Source of the DNA: Arthrobacter sp. KBS0702
Lineage (GTDB): Bacteria > Actinomycetota > Actinomycetes > Actinomycetales > Micrococcaceae
Direction: 5' to 3'
DNA: 64,000 nucleotides
Assembly (NCBI RefSeq): GCF_005937985.2
Contig: NZ_CP042172.1
Location: forward strand, 744,001-808,000
The translations under genes and the position numbers were made by a program. Each line of letters begins with the position of its first letter. The stretch's first letter is position 1. The notes beneath the pieces are model-generated. The model worked only from the letters and a program-made list of their open reading frames with translations, did no database searches and was not told where the DNA came from. Below, in pieces: positions 49,454-59,292 of the stretch.

Positions 49454-52039
49454 TCAGCCCTTCAGGACCGCCCCGAGATACGGGGCGGTCCTGCTTTTTT
49501 TGGAGCGCGCGACGACGGCTGGCTCACCGACGGCGATGATCTTGCCGCCGGCGTCGCCCCCGGCGGGTCCCAGGTCGATCACCCAGTCGGCGGCGGCCAC
49601 CACGTCCATCTCGTGTTCCACCACAACCACCGTGTTCCCGGCGTCGACGAGGCGGTGCAGCTGCGCCATCAGGAGTTCGACGTCGGCCGGGTGCAGCCCG
49701 GTGGTGGGCTCGTCCAGCAGGTAGAGCGAGTGGCCGCGCTGGGTACGCTGCAGTTCGGTGGCGAGCTTGATGCGCTGGGCCTCGCCGCCGGAGAGCTCGG
49801 TGGCGGGCTGGCCCAGCCGGAGGTAGCCCAGACCGACTTCCCGCAGCGTCTGCAAGGCCCGCGCGGCGGCGGGGACGTCGGTCAGGAACTCCACGGCCGC
49901 GTTGACGGTCATGCCCAACACTTCCGCGATGTTCTTGCCGCGATAGGTGACCTCGAGGGTTTCCGGGTTGTAGCGCGAGCCGTGGCATTCCGGGCACGGG
50001 CCGTAGCTGCCGGGCAGGAAGAGCAGCTCGACGGCCACAAAGCCCTCGCCCTGGCAGGTTTCGCAGCGCCCGCCGGCCACGTTGAAGGAGAAGCGTCCGG
50101 CGCCGAAGCCCCGGGCCTTAGCCTCGTCCGTGGCCGCGAATTCCTTGCGGACGGCGTCGAACAGCCCGGTGTACGTGGCGAGGTTGGAGCGTGGGGTCCG
50201 GCCGATCGGTTTCTGGTCCACCTTCACCAGCCGGTCGATCTGCTCCAGCCCGGTCACGGGGCCGACGGTCAGCGGGGCGCTGGGCTCCCCGGCGTCTTCG
50301 GCAAGGTCCTCCGTCGCCGCCGCGGCATCCGCGTCGGGGTGCAGCCACGTGCCGGCCACCTCGGCGAGGACCTGGCTGACGAGCGTCGACTTGCCGGAGC
50401 CCGAGACGCCGGTGACGGCGGTCAGCACGCCGAGCGGGAAATCGGCGTCGAGGTTTTGCAGGTTGTGGCGGCTGATGTCGCGCAGCTCGAGCCACCCGGC
50501 CGCCTCCCGGCGGGCCTTGGAGCGGCGGGCGGGCGGGCCGCCGTCGTCCGACTTCTTGCCGGCCGCATCCTTCTTGCCGGCAGCATCCGGGAACAGGTAC
50601 GGCCGGGTGACGGAGGCTTCCACCTGTGCGAGGCCGGCCACCGGGCCGCTGTAGAGGACCTCGCCGCCACCCTCGCCGGCGCGCGGGCCAACGTCCACCA
50701 GCCAGTCGGCGCGGCGCACCACGTCCATGTTGTGCTCCACGACAAACACGGAGTTGCCGGAAGATTTCAGCTGGTCCAGGACCGCGAGGAGGGGTTCGGC
50801 GTCGGCCGGGTGCAACCCCGCGGAAGGCTCGTCCAGCACGTAGATCACACCGAAGAGCCCCGAGCGCAGCTGGGTGGCGATCCGCAGGCGCTGCATTTCG
50901 CCGGGGGAGAGCGTGGGCGTGGAGCGGCCCAGCGCCAGGTAGCCCAGGCCCAAATCCAGCAGCACGGTGACTCGCTGCAGCAGGTCGCGGGTGATGGCGA
51001 CGGCCACCTCATTGGCCTCGCCCGAGGACTGCTTGCGGGACGCGGTCCCCGCAGAAGTGAGCTCGGTGGTCGGGCGGATGATCGCAGCGAGTTCGGTCAT
51101 CGGCACGGCGTTGAGTTCGGCGATGGTCTTGCCCGCGAACGTCACGGCAAGGGCCTCGGGCCGGAGCCCGCTGCCGCCGCAGCGCGGACACGGGCCAGTT
51201 TCCATAAAGCGCAGCACCTTCTCGCGCATGGTGGTGCTCTTCGAGTCCGCGAGGGTGTGCAGGACGTAGCTGCGGGCACTCCAAAACCGGCCCTTGTACG
51301 GCTTGGCCACCCGGTCGCGCTGCGGCGTCACCTCCACCACGGGTTGCTCCTCGGTGAAGAGGATCCAGTCGCGGTCCTTTTTGGGCAGCTTCCGCCAGGG
51401 GGTGTCGACGTCGTATCCCAGGTGGGTGAGGATGTCGCGAAGGTTCTTGCCCTGCCACGCGCCAGGCCAGGCGGCGATCGCGCCGTCGCGGATGCTCAGT
51501 GAGGTATCCGGGACCAGCGAGGTTTCGGTGACCGTGTGCGCGATGCCCAGGCCGTGGCACTCCGGGCAGGCGCCGGCGGCGGTGTTGGGGGAGAAGGCGT
51601 CCGAGTCCAGCGGCGCGGCGCCGTCGGGGTAGCTGCCGGCGCGGGAGAAAAGCATCCGCAGCGAGTTGGACAGCGTGGTGACCGTGCCCACGGTGGAGCG
51701 GGAGCTGGGGGTGCCGCGGCGCTGCTGCAGCGCGACGGCGGGCGGCAGCCCGGTGATCAGCTCCACCTTGGGATTATGGCCTTGTTGGATCAGCCGCCGG
51801 GCGTAGGGCGCGACGGATTCGAAGTAGCGGCGCTGGGCCTCGGCGTAGATGGTGCCGAAGGCCAGCGAGGACTTGCCGGAACCGGAGACGCCGGTGAAGG
51901 CGACGATCGCGTCGCGGGGCACGTCCACGTCCACGTTGCGCAGGTTGTTCTCCCGGGCGCCGCGGACCCGGACGAAGCCATCCGTGGGGTGGTCCGGCGC
52001 CAGGCCGGCAAGATCGGAAGCCTGCTGATTACTATGCAT
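49454..52039 (-). CDS. UvrA-family paralogue (UvrA2/DrrC-like), not the main excinuclease
   Basis: An 861-aa UvrA-family ATPase with two ABC cassettes. Walker A motifs are TGVSGSGKSSLA near 49-60 and TGVSGSGKSTLV near 570; signatures are LSPGEMQRL and LSGGEAQRI; Walker B motifs are VLDEPSAGLHP and LLDEPTTGLHP. Zinc-binding pairs CPECHGLG, CPRCGGSG, CETCQGEG and CPECHGSR are present. It is shorter than UvrA (about 950 aa), which fits the class II paralogues (UvrA2, DrrC) linked to antibiotic or DNA-damage tolerance. The ATG at 52039 follows a plausible divergent promoter. The last 12 codons contain the terminator hairpin of the opposite gene. Confidence 0.9.
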   Translation of the reverse strand: MHSNQQASDLAGLAPDHPTDGFVRVRGARENNLRNVDVDVPRDAIVAFTGVSGSGKSSLAFGTIYAEAQRRYFESVAPYARRLIQQGHNPKVELITGLPPAVALQQRRGTPSSRSTVGTVTTLSNSLRMLFSRAGSYPDGAAPLDSDAFSPNTAAGACPECHGLGIAHTVTETSLVPDTSLSIRDGAIAAWPGAWQGKNLRDILTHLGYDVDTPWRKLPKKDRDWILFTEEQPVVEVTPQRDRVAKPYKGRFWSARSYVLHTLADSKSTTMREKVLRFMETGPCPRCGGSGLRPEALAVTFAGKTIAELNAVPMTELAAIIRPTTELTSAGTASRKQSSGEANEVAVAITRDLLQRVTVLLDLGLGYLALGRSTPTLSPGEMQRLRIATQLRSGLFGVIYVLDEPSAGLHPADAEPLLAVLDQLKSSGNSVFVVEHNMDVVRRADWLVDVGPRAGEGGGEVLYSGPVAGLAQVEASVTRPYLFPDAAGKKDAAGKKSDDGGPPARRSKARREAAGWLELRDISRHNLQNLDADFPLGVLTAVTGVSGSGKSTLVSQVLAEVAGTWLHPDADAAAATEDLAEDAGEPSAPLTVGPVTGLEQIDRLVKVDQKPIGRTPRSNLATYTGLFDAVRKEFAATDEAKARGFGAGRFSFNVAGGRCETCQGEGFVAVELLFLPGSYGPCPECHGSRYNPETLEVTYRGKNIAEVLGMTVNAAVEFLTDVPAAARALQTLREVGLGYLRLGQPATELSGGEAQRIKLATELQRTQRGHSLYLLDEPTTGLHPADVELLMAQLHRLVDAGNTVVVVEHEMDVVAAADWVIDLGPAGGDAGGKIIAVGEPAVVARSKKSRTAPYLGAVLKG
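49464..49501 (+). terminator. Rho-independent terminator inside the convergent UvrA-paralogue gene
   Basis: AGGACCGCCCCG (49464-49475) pairs with CGGGGCGGTCCT (49481-49492) and is followed by TTTTTTT (49495-49501). It serves the membrane-protein gene on the plus strand. The same bases encode the C-terminus of the minus-strand gene, which ends at 49454. Confidence 0.88.
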
Positions 52040-52104
52040 CTGTTCGACTCTATCCGCCCTTGCCCCCGGCGGCATATTGCTCCCGGCAGGCATATCCTTA
52101 CCGA

Positions 52105-53205
52105 ATGGAAACTTACGACGGCGGCGCCCAGGCGCCGCAGGCAGATCAGGAGGCAGAGCAGGAGGCTGGGCCACAGACTGAAGGGGTCCCCGAATTCGCC
52201 GAAATCCCCGAAGGGGTCCACGCGGCGCTGCCGGTCGCGGAGCTGCACCTGCACATCGAGGGCACGCTGGAGCCGGAGCTGATCTTCGCGCTCGCGGAAC
52301 GCAACGGAATCACGCTGCCCTACGCGGACCTAGAGGAGCTGCGCGTCCGGTACGAGTTCACGGACCTGCAGTCGTTCCTGGATTTGTACTACGCCAACAT
52401 GGCCGTGCTGCAGACCGAGCAGGACTTCGCCGACATGACCCGCGCGTACCTGGCCCGCGCCGCGGCAGCGGGGGTTCGGCATGCCGAGATCATGCTCGAC
52501 CCGCAGGCGCACCTGTCCCGCGGGGTGTCGCTGGAGACCTGCGTGAACGGTGTGGCCTCGGTGCTGGCCAGCTCGCAGCAGGAGTTCGGCATGTCCACCC
52601 TGCTGATTGCCGCGTTCCTGCGCGACCAGTCCGAGGAATCGGCGCTCGCCGTGCTGGAGCAGCTCCTCGCCATGGACGCACCGATCGCTGGCATCGGGCT
52701 CGACTCGGCCGAGGTGGGCAACCCGCCGTCGAAGTTCGAGCGGCTCTTCGCCCGGGCCAAGGACGCCGGGCTGCGGCGGATCGCGCACGCCGGCGAGGAG
52801 GGCCCGCCGTCGTACATCATCGAGGCGCTGGACCTGCTGGAAGTGGAGCGGATCGACCACGGAATCCGCTGCATGGAGGACCCCGAGCTGGTGGAACGCC
52901 TGGTCCACGAGCTGATGCCGCTGACCGTCTGCCCGCTCTCCAACGTCCGGCTCCGCGCCGTGGACACGTTGGCCGAGCACCCGCTGCCGGGCATGCTGGC
53001 GGCGGGGCTCAACGTGAGCGTGAACTCGGACGACCCGGCCTACTTCGGCGGGTACGTGGACGACAACTTCGCCCAGCTCAAGTCCGTGATTGGGCTCTCC
53101 GAGTTCGACTGTGTGCGCCTCGCAGCCAACTCCATCCGGTCCTCCTTCGCCAGCGAGGAACGCAAGACGGAACTGCTGGCCGAACTGGCCGCCTCCGGAC
53201 GCTAA
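52105..53205 (+). CDS. Adenosine/adenine deaminase-family protein
   Basis: A 366-aa zinc deaminase of the adenosine deaminase superfamily. The first metal ligands are in ELHLHIEGTLEPEL (His48, His50), with HAGEEG, the RIDHGIRC histidine and the NSDDPAYFGGY aspartates completing the site. The segment LPYADLEELRVRYEFTDLQSFLDLYYANM matches the adenine-deaminase-type (Aah1-like) subgroup more than animal ADA. It releases ammonia from adenine or adenosine in purine salvage. The first 30 residues are acidic and Gln-rich, an unusual extension. ATG 52105 is preferred over an in-frame ATG at 52060. Confidence 0.9.
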   Translation: METYDGGAQAPQADQEAEQEAGPQTEGVPEFAEIPEGVHAALPVAELHLHIEGTLEPELIFALAERNGITLPYADLEELRVRYEFTDLQSFLDLYYANMAVLQTEQDFADMTRAYLARAAAAGVRHAEIMLDPQAHLSRGVSLETCVNGVASVLASSQQEFGMSTLLIAAFLRDQSEESALAVLEQLLAMDAPIAGIGLDSAEVGNPPSKFERLFARAKDAGLRRIAHAGEEGPPSYIIEALDLLEVERIDHGIRCMEDPELVERLVHELMPLTVCPLSNVRLRAVDTLAEHPLPGMLAAGLNVSVNSDDPAYFGGYVDDNFAQLKSVIGLSEFDCVRLAANSIRSSFASEERKTELLAELAASGR

Positions 53206-53212
53206 CCCCGCA

Positions 53213-53273
53213 GTTGCCCTATCACTTATGGCTGCTAAGACGGGCGAATAGGAACCATAAGTGATAGGGCAAC
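53213..53273. repeat. 19-bp hairpin between convergent genes
   Basis: GTTGCCCTATCACTTATGG (53213-53231) is the exact reverse complement of 53255-53273, with a 23-base loop. It lies between the deaminase stop (53205) and the convergent aldo-keto reductase (ends 53281). It is probably a bidirectional terminator and may belong to the family seen at 14471. Confidence 0.85.
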
Positions 53274-53280
53274 CGGGCGC

Positions 53281-54255
<975 letters not shown>

Positions 54256-54326
54256 GGGAATCTCCTGAACAGAGGGGGATGGAGTGCCGCGCGGCGTCCG
54301 CGAAGGGCGGCGGCGATCAACCCACT

Positions 54327-54767
54327 CTAGTCAGCTTGCTTGCCGCGGGCAACGGGTTTGCCCAGCCGCATCAGCAGAGCCGTGAGCGCGGTGACGACGC
54401 TGCAGACCGCGGCTCCCCAGGCGATGTCCGTCACGGCCACCACTGCAGGGAAGTCCTTGAGGATGGCGAATGCTGTCAGGGCCCAGGTGGCGTAGGTGAA
54501 GAAGCCGAACAGGGCCGCCCCGGCCACCCGGCTCGTGAGCGTGGCTTTGGGATCGTTGGGCCTGATGCCGTAGTGCACGATGCCCACGACGTAGACGAGG
54601 TAGAACAGGACAGCGCCCAGGACGTTGAAGCTGGCCGGGAGCAGGTGGCCGATCTGGCTGCGGTACAGGTTGTTCGCTACGGTGCTGATCCAGAGCGCGT
54701 CGATGCCGGCGAAGATGATGCCGGCCACCGCGTAGGCGAGCAGCCACTTCTTGGTGGGACCGGTCAT
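54327..54767 (-). CDS. DUF2177 membrane protein
   Basis: A 146-aa protein with four predicted helices and a short basic C-terminus. [28 protein letters not shown], then [24 protein letters not shown] and [36 protein letters not shown] match DUF2177. Function is unknown; members are predicted integral membrane proteins. It is in the same direction as the aldo-keto reductase gene, which follows it, 71 bases away. Confidence 0.85.
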   Translation of the reverse strand: MTGPTKKWLLAYAVAGIIFAGIDALWISTVANNLYRSQIGHLLPASFNVLGAVLFYLVYVVGIVHYGIRPNDPKATLTSRVAGAALFGFFTYATWALTAFAILKDFPAVVAVTDIAWGAAVCSVVTALTALLMRLGKPVARGKQAD

Positions 54768-54923
54768 GGTGGCTCCTCGTGTCGGCAGGGTGCGGGCGTC
54801 CCCGAAGTATAGGCGCCGGCCAGTCAGGGCTGCGTTTCTCGGTTAGTGATCAATACTGATGGTGGCGGAGAAGCCCCGCCACCCGCGCCAGAGGTTGGCG
54901 ATGCCTGTGAAAGGAACATCCTG

Positions 54924-55790
54924 ATGAAAGACGCGGAGCGCAAGGCCCTCGCCGCCATCCCAGTGGTCGTTGTGATTGGGGCGCTGTTGGCGGCCGCCGG
55001 CAGCCAAGGTGGCGCCGTTGCGGGCGGGATCCCGGTCTTCGCACTGGCCGTCGGGGCCGCCTTCCTGATCCAGTGGCTGGCGTTCGTTCCGGCGTATCTG
55101 GCGCAGACGGAGAAGTTTTTCGACCTCACCGGCTCCCTGAGCTACATTGCTGTCACCCTGCTGCTGGTGCTCGTGACCCCGGGGATCGATGCTCGGGGAT
55201 TGCTGCTCGCGGGTTTGGTGCTGGTCTGGGCGGCCCGGCTGGGTACGTTCCTGTTCCGTCGGATCAGCCGGGCCGGCAAGGACGACCGTTTTGATGAGAT
55301 CAAACCGTCCTTTGTCCGCTTCCTCAGCGTGTGGACCATGCAGGGCATCTGGATTGCCTTTACCGCGGCCGCCGCGTGGGTGGCCATGACGTCCGCGAAC
55401 CGGGTCGCGTTGGACGGCTTCGCTGTAGCCGGCCTCCTCGTGTGGGTGGCGGGCTTCGGCTGCGAGGTTCTTGCTGACTCCCAGAAGTCCCGCTTCAGCG
55501 CCGATCCCGCCAACAAAGGGAAGTTCATTTCGACAGGGTTGTGGGCGAAGTCCCGGCACCCGAATTACTTTGGCGAAATCCTGCTCTGGGTCGGCGTCGC
55601 GATCATTGCCTTGCCTACACTGCAGGGCTGGCAGTGGGTTGCCCTCATCTCCCCGGTGTTTGTCGCCCTGCTGATCACCAAGGTCAGCGGGGTACCGCAT
55701 CTCGAAAAAAAGGCCGACACTAAGTGGGGCGGCCAGGCCGACTACGAGGCGTACAAAAAGAACACCCCGGTCCTGATCCCCCGGATCTAG
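54924..55790 (+). CDS. DUF1295 / steroid 5-alpha-reductase-like membrane protein
   Basis: A 288-aa protein with about six membrane helices. The C-terminal DUF1295 motif is GLWAKSRHPNYFGEILLWVGVAIIALPT, the NADPH-binding end shared with steroid 5-alpha reductases and isoprenylcysteine methyltransferases. Earlier parts contain WLAFVPAYLAQTEKFFDLTGSLSYIAV. It probably reduces or modifies an unsaturated lipid or fatty compound; the substrate is not known. ATG 54924 has AAAGGA 9 bases upstream, better than the longer reading from 54846. Confidence 0.85.
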   Translation: MKDAERKALAAIPVVVVIGALLAAAGSQGGAVAGGIPVFALAVGAAFLIQWLAFVPAYLAQTEKFFDLTGSLSYIAVTLLLVLVTPGIDARGLLLAGLVLVWAARLGTFLFRRISRAGKDDRFDEIKPSFVRFLSVWTMQGIWIAFTAAAAWVAMTSANRVALDGFAVAGLLVWVAGFGCEVLADSQKSRFSADPANKGKFISTGLWAKSRHPNYFGEILLWVGVAIIALPTLQGWQWVALISPVFVALLITKVSGVPHLEKKADTKWGGQADYEAYKKNTPVLIPRI

Positions 55791-55913
55791 CCGCACAGCG
55801 GCACTCCGGCCCGTCACAGTGGGTCATGACACACAGAGTTAACCTCGTCCGGTCGCGGAACCCGGCGAAGCTTGGCAAAATGCAGGTGGATCAATTGCTG
55901 CTAAAGGAGACCC

Positions 55914-56792
55914 ATGGGCGCGAACGCTGCGGAAAACACGAACCTTCGGCTTAAGGCTGTGCTGGACGTCCTGACCGAGGGGGTGTGGTCGGGCGAGAAG
56001 CTGAACGCCGGCGTCGTGCTGGGCGAGGCGATCGCGCGGGTGCCGCTGAACGACCACGAGCGCGAACTGCTCAGCGGCGGCATCCCCCGCGGCCACAAGG
56101 CACTCACCAGCGCCACGGCCAAGCTGGTCAAGGCCGGCTGGCTGGTCAAGGGCCGCTCGGGCTGGACGATCACCGAGGACGGCCAGCGCGCCACGGTCGC
56201 CTTCGCGGATCCCGCTGCTTTCACTGCAGCGCTCGACGCCGGCACCCCGGTTCCGGCCGACACCCCGCTGCCGTCCGCCCCGGCCGGAAAGCCGGCGCGC
56301 AAGACTGCACCGAAGACTGCGCCAAAGGCCGTCAAGGTTGCGGAAAAGGTCGCAGAGAAGGTGGCCGACACGGCGACCAAGCTGGTAGAAGAAGCCGTCG
56401 CCCCGGTCGCCAAGGCGGTCCGGAAGCGCAAGGCAACAGACGAGGCGCCCGCAGAAACGGCCGCCGAGACGCAGGCCGCGGCACCCGCCATCGAACAGCC
56501 GGCAGCGGTTGCCGTCGCCGGTGATTTCAACGTCCTGCTGGGCGCACCCGCAAACTGGGCGCCGCAGTACGACGAGTCCCAGATGCAGCTGGACGAGGTA
56601 GACCAGCTCTGGAAGCTCGCTGCGGACCTGCCGGCCGGTTCGTACAGCTTCAAGATCGCGATCAACCGCTCCTGGGACGAGAACTACGGTGCCTTCGGGG
56701 TCTTCGACGGCGCCAACCACGAGGTGCACCACCGCGGCGGCATGCTGGTCATCCGGTACGACCACCGCACCCGGGACATCGTCTTCGGCTAG
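55914..56792 (+). CDS. Winged-helix/X25 (pullulanase-type CBM48-like) fusion protein
   Basis: A 292-aa protein with an unusual domain order. Residues 1-100 form a winged-helix-like region (LRLKAVLDVLTEGVWSGEKLN, then NDHERELLSGGIPRGHKALTSATAKLVKAGWLVKGRSGWTITEDGQRATVAF). A Lys/Ala/Pro-rich linker (about 108-200) resembles histone-like or DNA-associated tails. The last 90 residues resemble the X25 beta-domain of pullulanases (PAGSYSFKIAINRSWDENYGAFGVFDG). X25 domains bind glucans, so the protein may link a regulator or DNA-associated function to glycogen. AAGGAG precedes the ATG and a strong terminator follows. The function is inferred only. Confidence 0.75.
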   Translation: MGANAAENTNLRLKAVLDVLTEGVWSGEKLNAGVVLGEAIARVPLNDHERELLSGGIPRGHKALTSATAKLVKAGWLVKGRSGWTITEDGQRATVAFADPAAFTAALDAGTPVPADTPLPSAPAGKPARKTAPKTAPKAVKVAEKVAEKVADTATKLVEEAVAPVAKAVRKRKATDEAPAETAAETQAAAPAIEQPAAVAVAGDFNVLLGAPANWAPQYDESQMQLDEVDQLWKLAADLPAGSYSFKIAINRSWDENYGAFGVFDGANHEVHHRGGMLVIRYDHRTRDIVFG

Positions 56793-56824
56793 GCATCAAC
56801 AGGAAATCGTCCTGCAGACGCGCA

Positions 56825-56867
56825 AAAGAGCCCGCGACACCCCGAATTCGGGTGTCGCGGGCTCTTT
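56825..56867 (+). terminator. Perfect 18-bp terminator hairpin
   Basis: Bases 56825-56842 (AAAGAGCCCGCGACACCC) pair exactly with 56850-56867 around a 7-base loop, ending in CTCTTT. It closes the winged-helix/X25 gene. Confidence 0.85.
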
Positions 56868-56925
56868 CTCGCGTCGAGGGCGTATTTGCGCATCCTGAAC
56901 CTGCCGGAGGGGGTGCGAATCGACC

Positions 56926-56931
56926 TAACAT
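56926..56931 (+). promoter_or_regulatory. Probable -10 box for a leaderless hydrolase gene (TAACAT)
   Basis: TAACAT ends six bases before the ATG at 56938, and there is no ribosome-binding site close by. This supports a leaderless start. Confidence 0.5.
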
Positions 56932-56937
56932 TGCGTC

Positions 56938-57735
56938 ATGGACACCGTCGAGGTTGCGGGTCTGCGAATCCGGTACCGGCGTTCGGGCGTGGGGCCGCCG
57001 CTGGTCCTGCTGCACGGCGCTTACGAAGATAGCCGCATCTGGAGACGCCAGTTCGACGCGCTATCCGATGCCTTCACGGTCTTGGCCTGGGACGCCCCGG
57101 GGTGCGGCGGCTCTGACGATCCGCCTCCTGGCTTCACCGCAAGGGACTTGGGCGAAGCCCTGGCCGGGTTCCTCCGGGAAGCGGTACCGGGCAAGCCGCA
57201 CCTCCTTGGGTTCTCCATGGGCTCCGGCATCGCCCTGGAACTCTACCGGGCACACCGGTCCGTCCCCGCGTCGCTGCTGCTGGTTTCGGCCTACGCCGGC
57301 TGGGCGGGATCCCTGCCGCCCGAGGAAGTGGAGCGCCGCTATGCCCAGGTGCTGGCCGAACTCGAGCGGCCGCCGGAACAATTCATCCCCGAGTGGCTGC
57401 CAACGCTCTTCACCGACCGGGCAGCTCCTGCGGTTGTGCAAGAAACCAGCGCCATCATGGCGGACTTTCATCCGTCGGGAATGCGGGCCCTGTTGAACGC
57501 GAGCGCCCATGCCGACTACCGCGATCTCCTGCCGACCATCGTGGTGCCAACGCTGCTCCTGTACGGTGCCGAGGACGTGCGCGCGCCACAGAGCGTGGCG
57601 CGCGAGATGCACCGGCAGATCCCCGGCTCGAAGCTCGTCATCATCCCCGACGCCGGGCACATGGCGGCGCTCGAGGCACCGGAAGCCTTCAACGCCGAGG
57701 TGCGCCGGTTCCTGCACGGCGTCACCGAAGGTTAA
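56938..57735 (+). CDS. Alpha/beta-fold hydrolase
   Basis: A 265-aa hydrolase of the MenH/haloalkane-dehalogenase-like group. The oxyanion strand is LVLLHGAYEDSRIW, the nucleophile elbow is LLGFSMGSG with Ser93, the acid is likely in LLYGAEDVRAP, and the histidine is in IPDAGHMAALEAP. It acts on esters or similar bonds; the substrate cannot be predicted. The start is supported by TAACAT six bases upstream. The following gene on the minus strand is a low-complexity Pro-rich ORF. Confidence 0.88.
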   Translation: MDTVEVAGLRIRYRRSGVGPPLVLLHGAYEDSRIWRRQFDALSDAFTVLAWDAPGCGGSDDPPPGFTARDLGEALAGFLREAVPGKPHLLGFSMGSGIALELYRAHRSVPASLLLVSAYAGWAGSLPPEEVERRYAQVLAELERPPEQFIPEWLPTLFTDRAAPAVVQETSAIMADFHPSGMRALLNASAHADYRDLLPTIVVPTLLLYGAEDVRAPQSVAREMHRQIPGSKLVIIPDAGHMAALEAPEAFNAEVRRFLHGVTEG

Positions 57736-57741
57736 CGCCGG

Positions 57742-57987
57742 CTAGAACCGTGTGGGGTCCGGGCTGGGCGGAACGGGCGGCGGCGGGACCGGTCCGGGAT
57801 CCGGGATCGGCAGCGGGCCAGGCGTGGGCGCCGGGCCCGGCGTCGGACTCGGCCCCGGCGCGGGGATCGGCGGCGGCGGTGTGGGCCCCGGGTCCGGCGG
57901 GAACGGATCGCCCGGCTGCGGCTCCGGTGACGTCGGCCCGGGTTCGGGCGGGAAAGGATCGGGCTCGCGTGGCGGCGGGATGGTCAT
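57742..57987 (-). CDS. Small Pro/Gly-rich repetitive protein (doubtful gene)
   Basis: An 81-aa low-complexity sequence, MTIPPPREPDPFPPEPGPTSP then repeating PGP, PDP and PTP units. Residues are almost only Pro, Gly, Asp, Glu, Thr and Ala. The DNA consists of GGNN-rich repeats that could by themselves create an ORF. There is no signal peptide or clear ribosome-binding site upstream of the ATG. It might encode a disordered secreted or surface-associated peptide, but it might equally be a chance ORF in a repetitive region. Confidence 0.4.
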   Translation of the reverse strand: MTIPPPREPDPFPPEPGPTSPEPQPGDPFPPDPGPTPPPPIPAPGPSPTPGPAPTPGPLPIPDPGPVPPPPVPPSPDPTRF

Positions 57988-58056
57988 GGCACCGATTATC
58001 GACCCGCGACACCCGAGAGGGAAGACGGAGAGGGAAGACTGGCGGGAAGAGCGGGC

Positions 58057-59292
58057 CTAGTTCTGCGCCGCCACCGACTTGTCCCGGTCCTCGAAGACGT
58101 CCTCGCCGGGGCCGGAGAACGCGCGGGAGCGTTGCACGGCCTCGACCGAGCCGGTGAACAGCTGGGAATCGTGCGGATCGGACGGAAGCCGCGATGCGGT
58201 CCCCTCGGACGCGGCGAGTTTTCCCGGACGCTTGGCTGCAGGCTGCGTGGAGGCTGCGGCGGAAGGCAGCGATTCGAGCCGGACGTGCGGCAACGCCGTC
58301 GGGAATTCCTGCTGCAGGAACAGCACCAGCTCTTCGCGGATCAAGCAGCGCAGGTCAAAGAGCGAGGCGCTATCCCCGGCGCTGACCAGGATGCGGACCC
58401 GGACAAAGCCCGCCGTGGCGTCGGTGATCTGCAGGATGCCCACACGTTCGTCCCAGAGATCGGTGGTGGCCAGGACCCGCTTCAGCTCGGCCCGCATGGC
58501 TTCCACCGGGGCGCGCCAGTCGAGGTCGAACTCCACCGTGCCCATCACCTCGGACTGACGCCTCGTCCAGTTCTCGAAGGGGGTGGTGGTGAAGTAGGTG
58601 GAGGGCAGGATCAGCCGGCGGTCGTCCCAGATGTGGACCACCACGTAGGTCAGGGTGATCTCCTCGATCCGCCCCCACTCCTTCTGGACCACCACGACGT
58701 CGTCCACCCGGATGGCATCAGTGAACGCGAGCTGGAGGCCGGCGAAGACGTTGACCAGTGAGGTCTGCGCGGCCAGGCCGGCCACAATCGAGATCACCCC
58801 GGCGGAGGCCAACAGCCCGGCGCCGAGGGCCTGGATGGCGGGGAACGTCAGCATAATGCTGCCCAGCGCCACGATGGCGATCAGCGCCACGCCGATCCGC
58901 CGGGCCATGATCACCTGGGTGCGGAGCCGCCGGGCACGCCGGTTGTCCGCCACATCCACCCGGTAGCGCGTCAGGATGATGGTTTCGATGACCAGCAGGA
59001 CTGCAATCGCCAGCCACGCCACGGATCCGATCAGCGCGATCACCAGACCATGGTCCACGTTGCGGCGCCACTCCGCGTCGGCGGTGGTCGTGGCCAGCGC
59101 GATCCGTACGCCGATCAGGCAGAGTGCGAAGCGCAACGGAAGACGCGCCTCCCGCGAGGTCTCCCTGAGGGCCTCCTGCTTGCGGTTGAGCCGGAGGACC
59201 ACTCGGCGCACCAGCCACGAGGCTACGAGCCCGGCGGCCACGGCCAGGGCCACGGCGAGGAAGGGCATGGCCGAAGATAAGAAGTCTTGCAT
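58057..59292 (-). CDS. MscS-family mechanosensitive channel protein
   Basis: A 411-aa protein. The N-terminal part has three to five membrane helices (MPFLAVALAVAAGLVASWL, LALIGSVAWLAIAVLLVIE-type). The MscS core follows: LASAGVISIVAGLAAQTSLVNVFAGLQLAFTDAIRVDDVVVV is the pore helix TM3 and upper beta domain, and GRIEEITLTYVVVHIWDDRRLILPSTYFTT is the beta barrel. The C-terminal tail of about 90 residues is charged and predicted disordered. It opens under membrane tension to release solutes during osmotic downshock. The gene stands alone, with no obvious promoter that I can assign. Confidence 0.9.
   Translation of the reverse strand: MQDFLSSAMPFLAVALAVAAGLVASWLVRRVVLRLNRKQEALRETSREARLPLRFALCLIGVRIALATTTADAEWRRNVDHGLVIALIGSVAWLAIAVLLVIETIILTRYRVDVADNRRARRLRTQVIMARRIGVALIAIVALGSIMLTFPAIQALGAGLLASAGVISIVAGLAAQTSLVNVFAGLQLAFTDAIRVDDVVVVQKEWGRIEEITLTYVVVHIWDDRRLILPSTYFTTTPFENWTRRQSEVMGTVEFDLDWRAPVEAMRAELKRVLATTDLWDERVGILQITDATAGFVRVRILVSAGDSASLFDLRCLIREELVLFLQQEFPTALPHVRLESLPSAAASTQPAAKRPGKLAASEGTASRLPSDPHDSQLFTGSVEAVQRSRAFSGPGEDVFEDRDKSVAAQN

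Noticed and set aside
49613..51502. A 629-aa plus-strand frame opposite the UvrA paralogue
   Set aside because: It is a reverse-strand shadow of a gene with clear Walker and zinc motifs.
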